Positions 45,083 to 55,564 of a stretch of DNA of 64,000 nucleotides are shown one piece after another. The stretch is taken from NCBI GenBank assembly GCA_003665825.1, contig QPFY01000014.1, positions 744,001 through 808,000 of the forward strand. Reading direction: 5' to 3'. Position 1 is the first letter of the stretch; each line of letters begins with the position of its first letter. The stretch comes from Microbotryum silenes-acaulis (lineage: Eukaryota > Basidiomycota > Microbotryomycetes > Microbotryales > Microbotryaceae). The notes under the pieces were generated by a model. The model did not search any database and was not told the origin of the DNA. It saw only the letters and a program-made list of their open reading frames with translations. The position numbers and the translations under genes were made by a program.

Positions 45083-45370
45083 GGCCGATCGAAACCCGTC
45101 TCTCGCTCGCTCGCTCCCCCCCCCCCCCTTCACTTCCACTCACTCCACACCTGGCCACACCGCGCAACGCACTACGCTCCTGCTCGGTACAGCGACGATA
45201 CAGCGTCTCCAGCTTGTCAAGTTCCTCGACGGCTGTCTGCGGCTCGCGTCCGGTGTCAATTATCAGCAGACTCTCACCGTCCAAGTCGTCCTTGTGAGTC
45301 GCCCGTTGTCGCCTGGGGAAATTTGCCGAGTGAGATCTGACGCGGTTGAATCATGCGGCTCTCTTGATAC
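45083..45370. repeat. Dispersed repeat upstream of the third FunK1 gene
   Basis: Partner of 29130-29460, same orientation. Contains a C13 run at 45116-45128. A minus-strand frame across it is shared only in part with the other copy, so I do not call it a gene. Confidence 0.7.
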
Positions 45371-45558
45371 CACGCGATCGGACAGCTTCACCCTCCTCAG
45401 ATACCTCCTTCAAGTTGGCAGCCTCATCAGTAAGTTGGGTATGCAATTTGTCGCCTCGACCCAGCTTCTGACCGCCTGAGGCTTCTGGCCAACCGCTGTC
45501 GGCAGTGGCGCCCGAAACAGACGACTCAGGGCTTGCTCTACCACGCAAGTATGCCCGA

Positions 45559-47692
45559 ATGCGGGCAGCGAACACCACCACCAATAGAAAGAAGCCCACA
45601 ACTGAACGGGTGCATGGGGAAACTGGTGGGACTAGAATGGTACGAGATTCCCCGGCGCTACAGAGATACCTGGAGGAGGCGGATCTGCAGCGCGATCGCC
45701 GGGTCGAGGCCATCGAGGTGCCGGACACGCACAAGTGGGGATCTGAGGCCGACATGGTGCCGCTTGTGAAAGCGATCATGGGCGTGGTGAGGCACATCCA
45801 CGTCTTTCCACTATCTTCTTGTTCATGTCTTGAGCGGGTAAATGACCTCGCCATTCCGCACTGCAGGCCTCCGAGTCGACCGACCGAGCCTTTGTAGTCT
45901 GTGGACGCTCGAGCGACACGGTCCCGACCGCGCAAGGGCAGGTGCCCTCCGACGACCACTGCGCAGACATAGTCTGCCTTTACCCGCACGCTACGACTCC
46001 CGAAACGATTGAAGAATGGCTGCGAACCGACCTCGAGCGCCTGATAGGGGAAAAGCGTCGTCGATCTCGAGTCAGCAAGCCCGACGGCCGACGCCTAGAC
46101 GACGTCGTCGTCGTTGGGGAGCTCAAGGAATCCGAGCGCCAGGCCAATAAGGCAGAGGTGCAACTGCTCCGGCGTTTCTATCGGATGACCTCCACCAATC
46201 CTATCCAAGAATGGACAATGGGGTTTACCATTTGTGGCATACATTTGCGGGTGTACGTACACATGGCCGCCGGGATCATTCGATCCGACCCAATCGATTG
46301 TTCCACGCCAGCCGGCTTCCGCTGCTTGAAGCGGTTCATGCTGCGCATCCTCGAAGACGACCTTCGATCGCTCGGCACCATCTCGCCGGCGTCGACTCTT
46401 CCCGTCTCGATCCTTCGGCGCGACCTTCCCCCGACCTCGCACTCTTCGAATTTGGGCATCGGGAACGTCAGGTTCAATTCAAACCTCAAGCTAGTACACC
46501 TCCATTTTGTGCACCCCGCAATGTTGGGATCGAGAGCACGCGTCTACACAGTCAAGCTCCGAGGACGCCACTCGCCAACCTCCCACACGGCAATTATAAG
46601 CCTGATTGACGAAGTGGGTGCGAGCCGCTTTAAAAAAATATTTGCTATGGTCCAAGCCGCACGATTCGATAACTCGTATGAGCTTCCCCAACTGAAGCAT
46701 TGGCTGCTCAACGCTGCCCACTTCCGGACCGCACCCTCCATGATCGGAAAAGGTGACGCGGGCTGCAACTTCGGTCCGCGTGCCGTGCAGTACGTAATAT
46801 ACGACAAGGTCTACTATTCGTTAGAAACAGTCACCTCAACGCTGGGAATCGTGAAGTTTCTCCGGGGTGCACTCGCAGGTGAGCAGGCATCTTGCACCCG
46901 AGCAAACTGGGCCTGCCGCAGAAGACGGATGGAACCTGACCGCTACACCGAGATACGACTTTACAGGAGCGAAGTGGTTGCTGGAACGGGGAATTTTGGT
47001 CCGAGATCTTTCGGAGGGTAACGTGATGGTTGCAAGCAATGGCCAAGGGGTTGTGACACGATTTGATCATGCCGTGCTTCTGGACGACCCTTCGGCGGCG
47101 TCAGAACTCGAAGAATGCGCAGTACGTGCCCGCTCTTTGCCTCCGCCTCCGTCTCAGTGGACCGACCACGTCACCTCTGGCTACGCAGGGAATCCTGGCA
47201 TTCGCAGCACTCGGGGGTTACCCGATGGGATCGACAAGAACCTCAATCGTGCCTCACGAGATCTGGCATCTTGTCGAGCAATTGGCGCACACTGCCCAGC
47301 TCATTGTTTGGACCCGCCCAGGAGGCGAACAACACGACCAACCGGGTCTGAGCGCGTCTGCCCAGGACTTGTTGACCCAGTGGAATTTGGAGAACTCTGT
47401 CGATGCGATTGCGTCCAAGATTGAGCACTACTCAAATCTAGGAGACCACTCAAATGTGCGGATTTATCCACCTGCTTGGCCCCAACTGCCGCAAGTTTTC
47501 GCCGTCCTCAGCCGCTATTGCGACTTGGGAGCGCTTTCTCAAAGCGCTGAGCCCCTGGAATGGCTGAACAGCCGCTACCTTCTCACAAAGAAGCGATGGG
47601 GGAAGAACGGTGATCTTTCACTTGAGAAAGCTTTGGGGGACCTGGCGGAGCTGCAAGCGAGAATCGAAGGCAACTTGGTGTTAAAGATGTAG
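45559..47692 (+). CDS. FunK1-family kinase-like protein, third and diverged member
   Basis: Four exons (45559-45786, 45867-46878, 46967-47121, 47189-47692) give 632 residues from a provisional ATG. The exon plan mirrors copies 1 and 2; the third exon is 155 bases in all three genes, and the splice phases match. The middle has FRCLKRFMLRILEDDLRSLG, MIGKGDAGCNFGPRAV and, in the catalytic loop, ILVRDLSEGNVMVAS where the HRD histidine is Val. The DFG-like motif reads TRFDHA, so FDH replaces DYD. A catalytically impaired or dead kinase is likely, though the frame is intact. The start could lie further upstream. Fragments of this gene form the inverted repeat at 29.6-30.1 kb. Confidence 0.7.
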
Positions 47693-47869
47693 ATGGAGCG
47701 CAGTGGCAACTGTTCTAAAAGTGTCAAGTCGCTTGTAAGCCTGTTTGTCCAAGCTGCATTGTCCCGCGCCGCTATACACCACCACTTGCAAGAGTAGCCT
47801 GGAGGCGAGCAGCATCAGCGCTACTCTCAGCGCCGCCGAGTGCCAGTATGTCCAAGCCAAAGGTCGATG

Positions 47870-48021
47870 CATCAGCAACTTTGCCACTCGCGCTTAGTGC
47901 AATTTAGCGCACCGGAGATTATAGAAAACGAGCTAAATTTCACAAAAAGTGCGCTTTTGGCACTAAAGTGCGCTAAATTGCACTAAATTGCACTAAAGCG
48001 CGAGTGGCAAAGTTGCTGATG
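47870..48021. mobile_element. MITE-like element with long terminal inverted repeats
   Basis: 152 bases bounded by inverted repeats of about 40 bases. The left end reads catcagcaactttgccactc and the right end is its reverse complement. Inside each arm the phrase tgcaatttagcgcac recurs, with one extra unit on the right. No coding capacity. A target-site duplication is not obvious, so the superfamily is open. Confidence 0.75.
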
Positions 48022-50035
48022 TGGCATGATCGGTGTCCTGTGCTCAGGGTCGCAGCGGAAATACTAGGGTCAAAACAAGGGGCTGGTTTCAAACGAATCG
48101 TCGCTATAGCTTCCGGAAGCTGTCGGTGATGCTATCGGTCACAGCAAACACACCCTTCGTTGGCGGACGGTCGCGCGAGAACGCTCAACACGGCCGATTT
48201 CGAACGGTCGAGAGTGAAGATGGGCGCGGTGTGCATTCTCACACCGTGCTCCCTCGAGACGACGATTTGATCCGCTGAATTATCTGTCAGACGAAAGTGA
48301 AACACGAGTAGGTAAGGTCGCTTATAACCGCTCCTGGGAGCTGCCGCACTGCTGTTTCCCCTTTGTCATAATGTCGGGGTTGGTTAACCGAACGAATGAA
48401 GATTCGCACGCGCTACGTTCGTTGATAGATGGCCTATGGTGAGATAGAGTATCACCAAGGTCAATCAACTAGCAGGGCGAATGGGCGAGACATATTTCGA
48501 GTGTGTGTCAAATGCGTTACAACTACCTAAGTTGAAATAGACTCGTGGCAGGGCTAATGGGCGAGAAGGATATCGAGTGTGGGTTGAAGAAGGGAGAGAG
48601 AGAGAACGAGACCAAAGCCTTAGACAGTATCCGCTTGCAAGCCGTTTATCAGGCTGAGTCCGAATCCATAAATGTAAGGGTTTGCTCCCTCAAGGGTCGC
48701 GAGAGCTGCTGCGATTGACTGTTGACGTGGTTGGGTCGTTTCAGGATGGTCCAAGTCGTCCGAGTTGTCCAAAAGTCCAAAAAAGGAAAGAAAGGAAAGA
48801 GCGACTATCCAAAGGTATTGTGACAAATTTATTCAAATAAGAGAGGAGAGCTTGTCTCAGTTGTGGGCAAGGCCCGTGGGAGGGGCGCACCCCTCACAAG
48901 AAACCCCACCTCGCGCGAGCCATCTGGATGGAAGTCGACGATGATAACACAAACCGCCCGCCAAAGTGCGAGAAACGGGCCGGTGTCCACCAATCCAATA
49001 ACGGGATTCAGGTGCCCCAGCCAAGCGGTTGCTTCCTCCCCCCCAAGAGACTAAAGAGAGAGAGAAAAGAAAACAAGGTACTATGTAACGACAGGAGGCC
49101 CATCCCGCACCCACTTCGCGACTCGGTGCAATACTTTTTTGTTTGGTTTACCGGGGCTCATAAATTGCAACCTTACGGGTTGGCTGGGACCGCTACAAAA
49201 AGAGCGAAAAGAGGTTCTAAGCAATGACGACAACTTCAGATAGGTGAAATCAAACCCCTGCGGCGCAAAGAGCGCCGCGCAGATCAAAGCCCGCCGGGCA
49301 CCTAGCTCGGACTCCACGGGCGGTGAGTCTGCTGCCGCTTCACGTCCCAGGATTGGGAGCGAAGATACGCGATAACCAGGGAGCAGCTAGAAAGAAAGGG
49401 GACGTATACAAAAAGCCACGACCAGAAACACGGAGAAGCAGGAAGACTAAGACAAAGGGGAGGGGGAGAACACACCCGACGGAGGGGTCGAAGCCAGAGA
49501 GAGAGGTCCCAGCCGAGCCCCAGCTACTCGTCACCCCGACAGCGACTGAAGTCCTCCGTTGGCTGAGTCTCAAGCGCTGTCTATTGAGCCGTCGGGCCGA
49601 GCGAACGATCCAAAAAAAACCCCAAACAAGCCTCGCCATGTCGCGAGAAGCTTGACCAAAGCGAGCGATCCTTCTTGCCGATTCATCCAACGCGACCAGC
49701 TCGGGTCCGAAAGCAGGAAAAGGAAAAAGGGGGTGTGGCCCAAAATATTGTCAACATCTGAGCCACAACGCCAGAGAGGAAAAGAGAGAGGAAACGAGGG
49801 AAGGGGAGACTTAGCAGGGCATACCAACATTCTTAAGCGTCCACCCTGCTTGCCGTTCCATCGATTCGAATGTCGCCGATCGTAACCCGCTCACGAATGT
49901 AGAAGTGATGCACACTGTAGTGCCTCGTCCTACCTTGATGAGCCGGGTTACGCTAGTTTAATAGACAATGACCAGTGGGAACTCGTTAAATTAACGGGAT
50001 GATGAAATTCAACTAGCTGGAGAATTCAGCAGAGC
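48022..50035. other. Gene-poor stretch, partly purine-rich
   Basis: Two direct repeats of about 40 bases (around 48473 and 48546, sharing atgggcgaga and tcgagtgtg) and purine-rich runs at 49040-49080 and 49380-49460. Frames such as 49323-49655 (+) and 49340-49690 (-) have biased composition but no recognisable domain. Could be a retroelement remnant. Confidence 0.4.
49966..50035 (-). repeat. Helitron 3'-end-like palindrome at the edge of FunK1 copy 2
   Basis: On the minus strand: gaattctccagctagttgaa, then cccgttaatttaacgag, ttcccactgg, and ctag about 22 bases further. Same unit as at 41475-41532 and 41668-41735. It lies directly downstream (minus strand) of the duplicated FunK1 segment, separated only by a run of A. 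Copy 1 lacks it. Confidence 0.6.
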
Positions 50036-50070
50036 TAAAAAAAAACCAACACGAAGTACAGCATAGAAAG

Positions 50071-50201
50071 TGTTCTCCGTGTATCGCCGAAACAGCCTGC
50101 CCGTTGCTTTGTGTTGCCTACAACGTCATCGCATAGTCGATTCAAAATTGGCTTCAAACACTTGTGCAATGAGATCCAGACGGTTGCATGAGTGCGCAGA
50201 G
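50071..50201 (-). pseudogene. Helitron replicase fragment behind FunK1 copy 2
   Basis: Identical to the fragment behind copy 1 (30430-30560): about 100 bases similar to Helitron Rep at 40540-40635, lying between the FunK1 stop codon and the terminal palindrome. Confidence 0.85.
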
Positions 50202-50386
50202 TGGGCGGGCGAAAGCCAGGCGCATGAAGGAGAGAGTCAAGTCTAGTGTTTAGCAGCTCACGAGGGTAACCAGCGCAGCCAATTCCCTGAACAGAGTGGA
50301 ACAATGACAATGAAAAGGCGATATCTAAGCTACAAACAACAAGCCTTTCGTGCCTCACTGGGCTCTTCAGCGTTTGAAGCCGCACC

Positions 50387-52735
50387 TCAATCCTCCGAAG
50401 AATGGCCTCGTCTGAACTGTGTCAAGTCAGCGATCAGCTGGTCGTGTGAAAAATCGCCCCTTGCCCAGCAAGGACCGAGGACGGCGGCTTCGTCAACCCG
50501 CGCGGTCCACAAGCGGCGTTGCATACCCAGTCCACTGTATTTGGCAACGATGGCCACCAGCTCGGGCACGCCCTTCCAATGCTCCTCGTAGGGTTCGAAG
50601 AGTTCCCGGCGTCCCTGCGGCGTCGCCAGCCATAAAGTTTTATAGAAAGCGCCGCTGGCCGAATTCCATTGCTTCCATATGACTCTCGCTTTCTCATACA
50701 TTCCCGCTGGGTCGTCAGCTCCTTTGGGCAGGATGAACATAACGAATACGGCAACGTATACGAGTGACTCCAAGTCATGCCAGGGCTGGTGGAAGAACGG
50801 AGCGTTCTCCGCGTCGTTCTTTAGCAGGTCTCGCGCGCGGAACGGGAACGTCCCCTGCGAAAACAAGTAGGTGAAGGTTTCAGTCAGTGGAGGGTGCGCG
50901 CCAGCGAGGTGTGATAATTCGCACAGAAACAAGGAAACTCACCACGGGCTTCCTTCGTTCGGCCTCCCCCTCTGGCCCGTCCATGAACACCGCAGTGTCG
51001 TAGTCGATCAATACTCCCCTACCATCGGATGCGACCATGACGTTCGCTGCAGACACGTCGCGATGGAGGATGCGGAGGCGGTGAAGACTGCGCAAACCTG
51101 TAGTGGGTGGGTGCCAGCCTCATGATCAGCCAAACGGTGTAAAGACCCCTCCCTCTCCGCCGATGGACAAATGCGGTATCCATACCTTGAGCAGCACCCA
51201 GAATGACGGTTGCCAACGCTTCGGTCGAATCGGCGACGCAGATCGGCTCGAAGCAGTGCTCGTGAAACACGACTTCCATCGCTCGCGGCTTGAGACCCAA
51301 CGCGCTGGCGTCGAGGGTGTCAGGGAGGAAACGGGGAACAACGACAAAGTCACTCTCGCGATACACGTCGACGATGTTGGTGAGCCCTTGCCGATCCTCG
51401 GGTGACGCGTTGGCGATGGCGAGACGGATGCGATCGTGTTCGTCGCAGCGAGCTTCTTCGACGAACGACACCGTCATCGCGTACTCGGTGTGGGCAGTCG
51501 TCCCTTCGCTCCTGGCGGAAACGCGGTAGGCCGAGCTGCGACGTCCAAACACGGAGTCGGACCAGTACAGCGGCTCAAGAATCTGGATGGCGTCGAGTCT
51601 AGGATCTCCCCTTCGGTGTTCGTTGAACGGCGCAGGTCGAGGGGGCAGGGCCGAGGAAGGGAAAGCGAAGGAGGTGGGAAAGGCGTCGTCACACAGAGAC
51701 GCGATGACGCCGACGTCGCGATCGCTCAAGCTAAGCAATCTCGCCAGGAAAGTCGAAAGGTGCCCACTCGCTTCGGTACAGTAGATCACAGGGCTGCAAA
51801 AATGTCCACTCGGAGTACGAAGCATGATTTCGAGTTGTTGCCCGTGCAAGAGGAAACCAAACACGTGGGATCGCATCGAATGCGAGACGAGCATGCGAAG
51901 GGATCGTTCTAGCCGCACGTCGCCGTAGACAAGGTCGGAGTGAGGTGAAGCATCGATCGGGCGGGCGCCAATTTCGGCAACCGCAGCGAGCTGGGTTCCG
52001 CTACAAGGACCACCCCACTGGTCGTCATCGGCCGAGGTCCACGTAGCTCCGATGTTCTGGTTGGCCTTGATAGCCTCATGGGTGAAAACGAGGAGGTCAG
52101 GGAGGGCCTTTGGGCGGTAGAGGTTGTCCTTGTTCTCTGCTTGGAAGCTCAAGATGCGACCTCGACTCTTCTGTTCACTCGGTGGTCAAACTCAGCTCGG
52201 GCACGTTCACCAGACACCGATGTTCATCAAGTGCCCTGCACGCACTCACCAACGTCGGCTTTCCGTCTTCCCACACAATCTCTGGGACGACCGTCATGTC
52301 AATGTCGTCGGTCAACGGCGCGAGGAAAAAGTCCTTCAATCCCGCCCATTCGATCTCGCGGTCTCCGTCGTGACTTTGGTCGGATGAGGAGCCCAGAGAC
52401 CTGAGCCTAGTCATGCGACTGACACCCTGAAAGGGGGGTGGCTTGGTGTCGCTTTGAGCCGGGGACGACGTGGCCGACGCTGCTTTGGGCGCTGACGTTG
52501 CTTCTTGGTCGGACCCATGCGACTGAGACTTATCGTCCCATTGCGGTGGGGGCGAGGACCAAGTGGCCGACCCGGCGGTGGATGCGCCGCGCGGGGGCGA
52601 GTCGAATTTGAACGATGGGCTTGTCGAAGGCGAGCTGTGGCTGTGTTGACTCGTACTGGGAGAGTCGGGGGGCGTTCGCCGTTCAGTGTAGTGTTCAGCA
52701 CTGCTGCGGCTCTCGCCGGGTTGAGCCTGGGACAT
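50387..52735 (-). CDS. FunK1-family protein kinase, copy 2
   Basis: Exons 52735-52250, 52170-51186, 51097-50943 and 50854-50387 give 697 residues. The first three exons and all introns are identical to copy 1. Exon 4 carries the 15 substitutions, which change about eight residues, for example MYEEARGIWERW to MYEKARVIWKQW and GLGMQCRLW to GLGMQRRLW. The catalytic loop ILHRDVSAANVMV and LIDYDTA are unchanged. Both copies keep a complete frame and the same 400 bases of upstream sequence, so both could be expressed. The 5' flank beyond 53141 differs, so distal regulation may differ. Confidence 0.88.
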
Positions 52736-53419
52736 GTTGAGTACGAGGGGAAGGCGAAGCGAGCTGTAGCTGTTGAATGTTGAATGCTGTACACGACGCA
52801 ACGAGCTCGTCAATGTTCGAGACCGAAGCGACGTAGTAGTGGGAGTCGGCCGTCGCAGCGGGTCGACTCGAGTCTCGACTCACGTGACGAGGGTACTACG
52901 ACGCACACAAACCAGTGGATTGGCGTACGAGGTTAGAAAGACGATGATAACGGGTGTCAGTGGCGACGACGTAGTGGCGGCGACGAAGCGACGGTTCAGG
53001 CAAGAGGCCAAGCCGCGTCGAGGCGCGCCTGTCGAGCTCTGGTCAAGTTGTCAAGCCCGAAAGCAGCCGAAAGCGGGCCCAAGCTGGCCGGTTGCCAAAG
53101 GCGACCACTGCAACGGGGGCGCCGAGCGAGTCGAGAGGCGACTCCGAATTGGTCCCTCTTCTGGTTCATCTTGCTACTTTTGCAATTTCAGAACAAAAAC
53201 GATCATAGACCCAGTCCCCATGCGAACTCAGCGCCGATCCCCGCGTCTTGCTTTTTTTTTGACTTGCATCATAGCAAAGGGACACCGGCACCTGATGTTT
53301 CCGAGAGGTCTGTCCGACGACGCTTCGAGCTCGCGTTGGCGGTGGAGGAGGGCTTGGTTTACGTTTCGGGCGGCGCCTGGTCGGGCTGCAGTTGATACCG
53401 GCGGCGTAGCCGAAGGACC

Positions 53420-53719
53420 TTATAAACTGCTCGCTATTTGGGGACAAAACGGCGGGCTCCTCCTTTCGAACTCGTACAGCCCATGACCTCCTCTTTTTCT
53501 TTTCTTCTTCTTCGCTTTCGCCTCCTCTGAGTCCGTTGCCGTGGTGGCCCCGTTCTCGATCGAATCCTCGGTGGTCACGGTGGTAGTAGCCGCCTTCTTC
53601 TTCCTCCGTCTCGTCAGGAACTTTTTGCGCTTGGTCTTGGTCTGTTTGTCCTTCTCTTTCCCTTCTAGAGACGCTAGATTTGATTGTGGTAGTGGCGGTG
53701 TGTGACGCAGGAAGTCCAT
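53420..53719 (-). CDS. Small very basic ORF, unknown
   Basis: 99 residues from ATG 53719, beginning MDFLRHTPPLPQSNLASL. Two Lys/Arg clusters (KRKKFLTRRRKKK and KKKKRKR) would serve as nuclear localisation signals. No family recognised and no homologue in the window. It begins about 580 bases outside the FunK1 duplication. It may be one exon of a larger gene or a chance frame in purine-rich sequence. Confidence 0.25.
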   Translation of the reverse strand: MDFLRHTPPLPQSNLASLEGKEKDKQTKTKRKKFLTRRRKKKAATTTVTTEDSIENGATTATDSEEAKAKKKKRKRGGHGLYEFERRSPPFCPQIASSL

Positions 53720-54159
53720 GCTTGAAGCGATGTCAATGGGTACAAGGCGGTGGGGGCCGGGGAGGGTTGAAGCTTGAAGGTGGGGGTGCCGGCAGTGTGC
53801 TGAGGCAAAGCGCCGATTAGCGTAGGCAAGTAGTAAATGCACTACTTAGCTGCTATTTTTGCCTTCGGGCGCGGGCGGTGGGGGAGGGATGGTATACCAT
53901 GCCTGTACCAACGTTTTCCTGGGCCAAATTTCAAAAAAGCTGCCTTAACGCGTCACGCGCGACCTAGTATTAATTAGCCTTAATGGACCCGCATATGACC
54001 TGCATAGATGACGCATAGCAGCGCACAGCGTCGCGCCGAGTAGAGGTTCAGCTCTCCTCGAGCGTCTCTGTCTCCCTCTGTTCATCCTCCTCGAATTGAT
54101 CGTTCGATAGGCTCTCTCCCACTCTCGAACCGCGAGAACGCCAACTCGCAAACGTCGGA
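53720..54159. other. PDCD5 upstream region
   Basis: No gene recognised. The composition returns to that of the conserved flank. Probably holds the PDCD5 promoter and 5' leader (pyrimidine-rich from about 54050). Confidence 0.5.
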
Positions 54160-54936
54160 ATGGATTCCTCCGACTTGGACGCCATTCGGGCTGTGAGTGA
54201 ACGTACAGCCATCAAATCTCTACGTGTAGGCATTGGATTTTGAATGCCTCGATTTCCCTCCACCTAGAAACGTATGGCCGAACTACAAGCTCAATCTGGA
54301 GCAGGATCAGGAGGGACGTCAGCGGGTGGACCAGCTGGTGCAGGTGGAGCGGGCGAAGGTGCGCAAGATCAAGCGGCTCAGTTCGCGCAGGAAGAGGAGA
54401 AGAGGAGGGGTATTATGAGTCAGATCCTAAGTCCTGAAGCGAGGGAACGATGTGAGTACTCGAGACAGTGCGGAGGTGGAGATAAAAGTGCTAGAGGAGC
54501 CGTCGCCGGGGAGGAATGGGAGGCGGATTCGAGTGAGCTTTGCAGAGAATCGATTGCTGATTCAGACACTTCTCTTTCACACCGCACCACAGTATCGAGA
54601 ATAGCCCTCGTTCGACCCGAAAGGGCCCGAGCGATCGAAGCCCTCCTTCTGCGCATGGCCCAGTCAGGCCAACTCCGGGGTCGCGTCAGTGAGGACCAAC
54701 TCATCGGCGTGTTGGATCAGGTCGAGGCGAATGAGAGGAGGGCTCAGGGTGCGAGTGCGGACGGGAGTAGTGGAGGCAATGCGGGGGGTAAGATTATTGT
54801 GAGTTTGTCAAAAGTGCTGTGCAGCAGCATTCGGGAAGATGGCGGACGGGCAACTGATCCGAGGTCTTTTTGGGGGGGTTTGCCCATATAGTTTAATAGG
54901 AGGAAAGGAGGCTTTGACAGCGATGAGGACTTTTAA
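54160..54936 (+). CDS. PDCD5: PDCD5/TFAR19-family DNA-binding protein
   Basis: A small conserved helical protein linked to cell death in animals and present as YMR074C in yeast. Four exons (54160-54192, 54268-54451, 54593-54798, 54892-54936) give 155 residues. It starts MDSSDLDAIRAKRMAELQAQ, then a Gly/Ala-rich insert, then EEEKRRGIMSQILSPEARER, LSRIALVRPERARAIEALLL, RMAQSGQLRGRVSEDQLIGV and the conserved end KIIFNRRKGGFDSDEDF. The last exon is 45 bases. The order and the terminal acidic Phe motif fit the family throughout; the Gly/Ala insert of about 30 residues is longer than usual. Confidence 0.93.
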
Positions 54937-55564
54937 GCCGAACGTCGAATGAATTGAAGACCTGATTCATGTAATGCACCGAGATCGACTGGCAACACGC
55001 ATGTGGGGCGCTTGAATCTTGCCGATCACGTGACTTTGTGCGATCTGGCCAGCTGGCGATGAAAGCCCAGTCATGTTCGCGGACCGAAGCCTGGTCCCCT
55101 CAGTCCCTCCAGGGAGTCTCGGGTTCGCCTTCTCAAAGTGGTGAATCTTCGGACTTTAATCCAGAGCCGCTCACCGAAGAATGCAATGCCGCGCACTCGT
55201 CCAAAATTGGAAACCCGCTCCCTGCGAAGCTCCGGCGGCCGTTCCAAAAGTCGCTCATCCTCTCACAAATCACCGGGTGTTTTGCCCGGCAAGAGAGCAG
55301 ACAAGACCCAGTCATTGGTCACGCGGTACTAGAACGAATTCTCTTCCCTTGAAAGACTTTGAGCGACTTGTGCCGCGTCTCGCCTGCCGATTGGGCGGCC
55401 GTGGCTTTGCTTGGCGAGGCTTAGCGCGCCCGAGCCTTTAGGTTACGTCGTATCAGATTGCGCCGAACAGGTCTCACACTTGCGATCACTAAGTGGATCG
55501 ACGCCGCTCGAATCTGGTCTTCCTGCTTCGTCCATCGACTACATCCACACTGGTTCAGAACACG
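54937..55564. promoter_or_regulatory. Upstream region of the siderophore transporter
   Basis: A CACGTG palindrome at 55027-55032 and an iron-type GATA site at 55450-55458. No gene recognised. Confidence 0.45.
55450..55458 (-). promoter_or_regulatory. Candidate GATA iron-repressor site
   Basis: On the minus strand ATCTGATAC matches eight of nine positions of the ATCWGATAA site bound by fungal iron-responsive GATA factors (Urbs1/SreA type). It lies 107 bases before the transporter ATG. A single site can occur by chance. Confidence 0.4.

Larger units (their letters stand above)
50041..53141. repeat. Segmental duplication, copy 2 (3,101 bp, FunK1 gene)
   Basis: Partner of 30400-33500 (offset 19,641, no indels). 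Read on the minus strand, the shared segment begins TCGCCTCTCGACTCGC in both copies, preceded by different sequence. At the other end it is followed by the Helitron-like palindrome (49966-50035). Confidence 0.95.

Noticed and set aside
44958..45284. Minus-strand 108-aa frame upstream of the third FunK1 gene
   Set aside because: It lies in the dispersed repeat, and the partner copy at 29 kb does not keep the frame.
55038..55441. Plus-strand frames between PDCD5 and the transporter
   Set aside because: No domain or splicing; better explained as promoter sequence.
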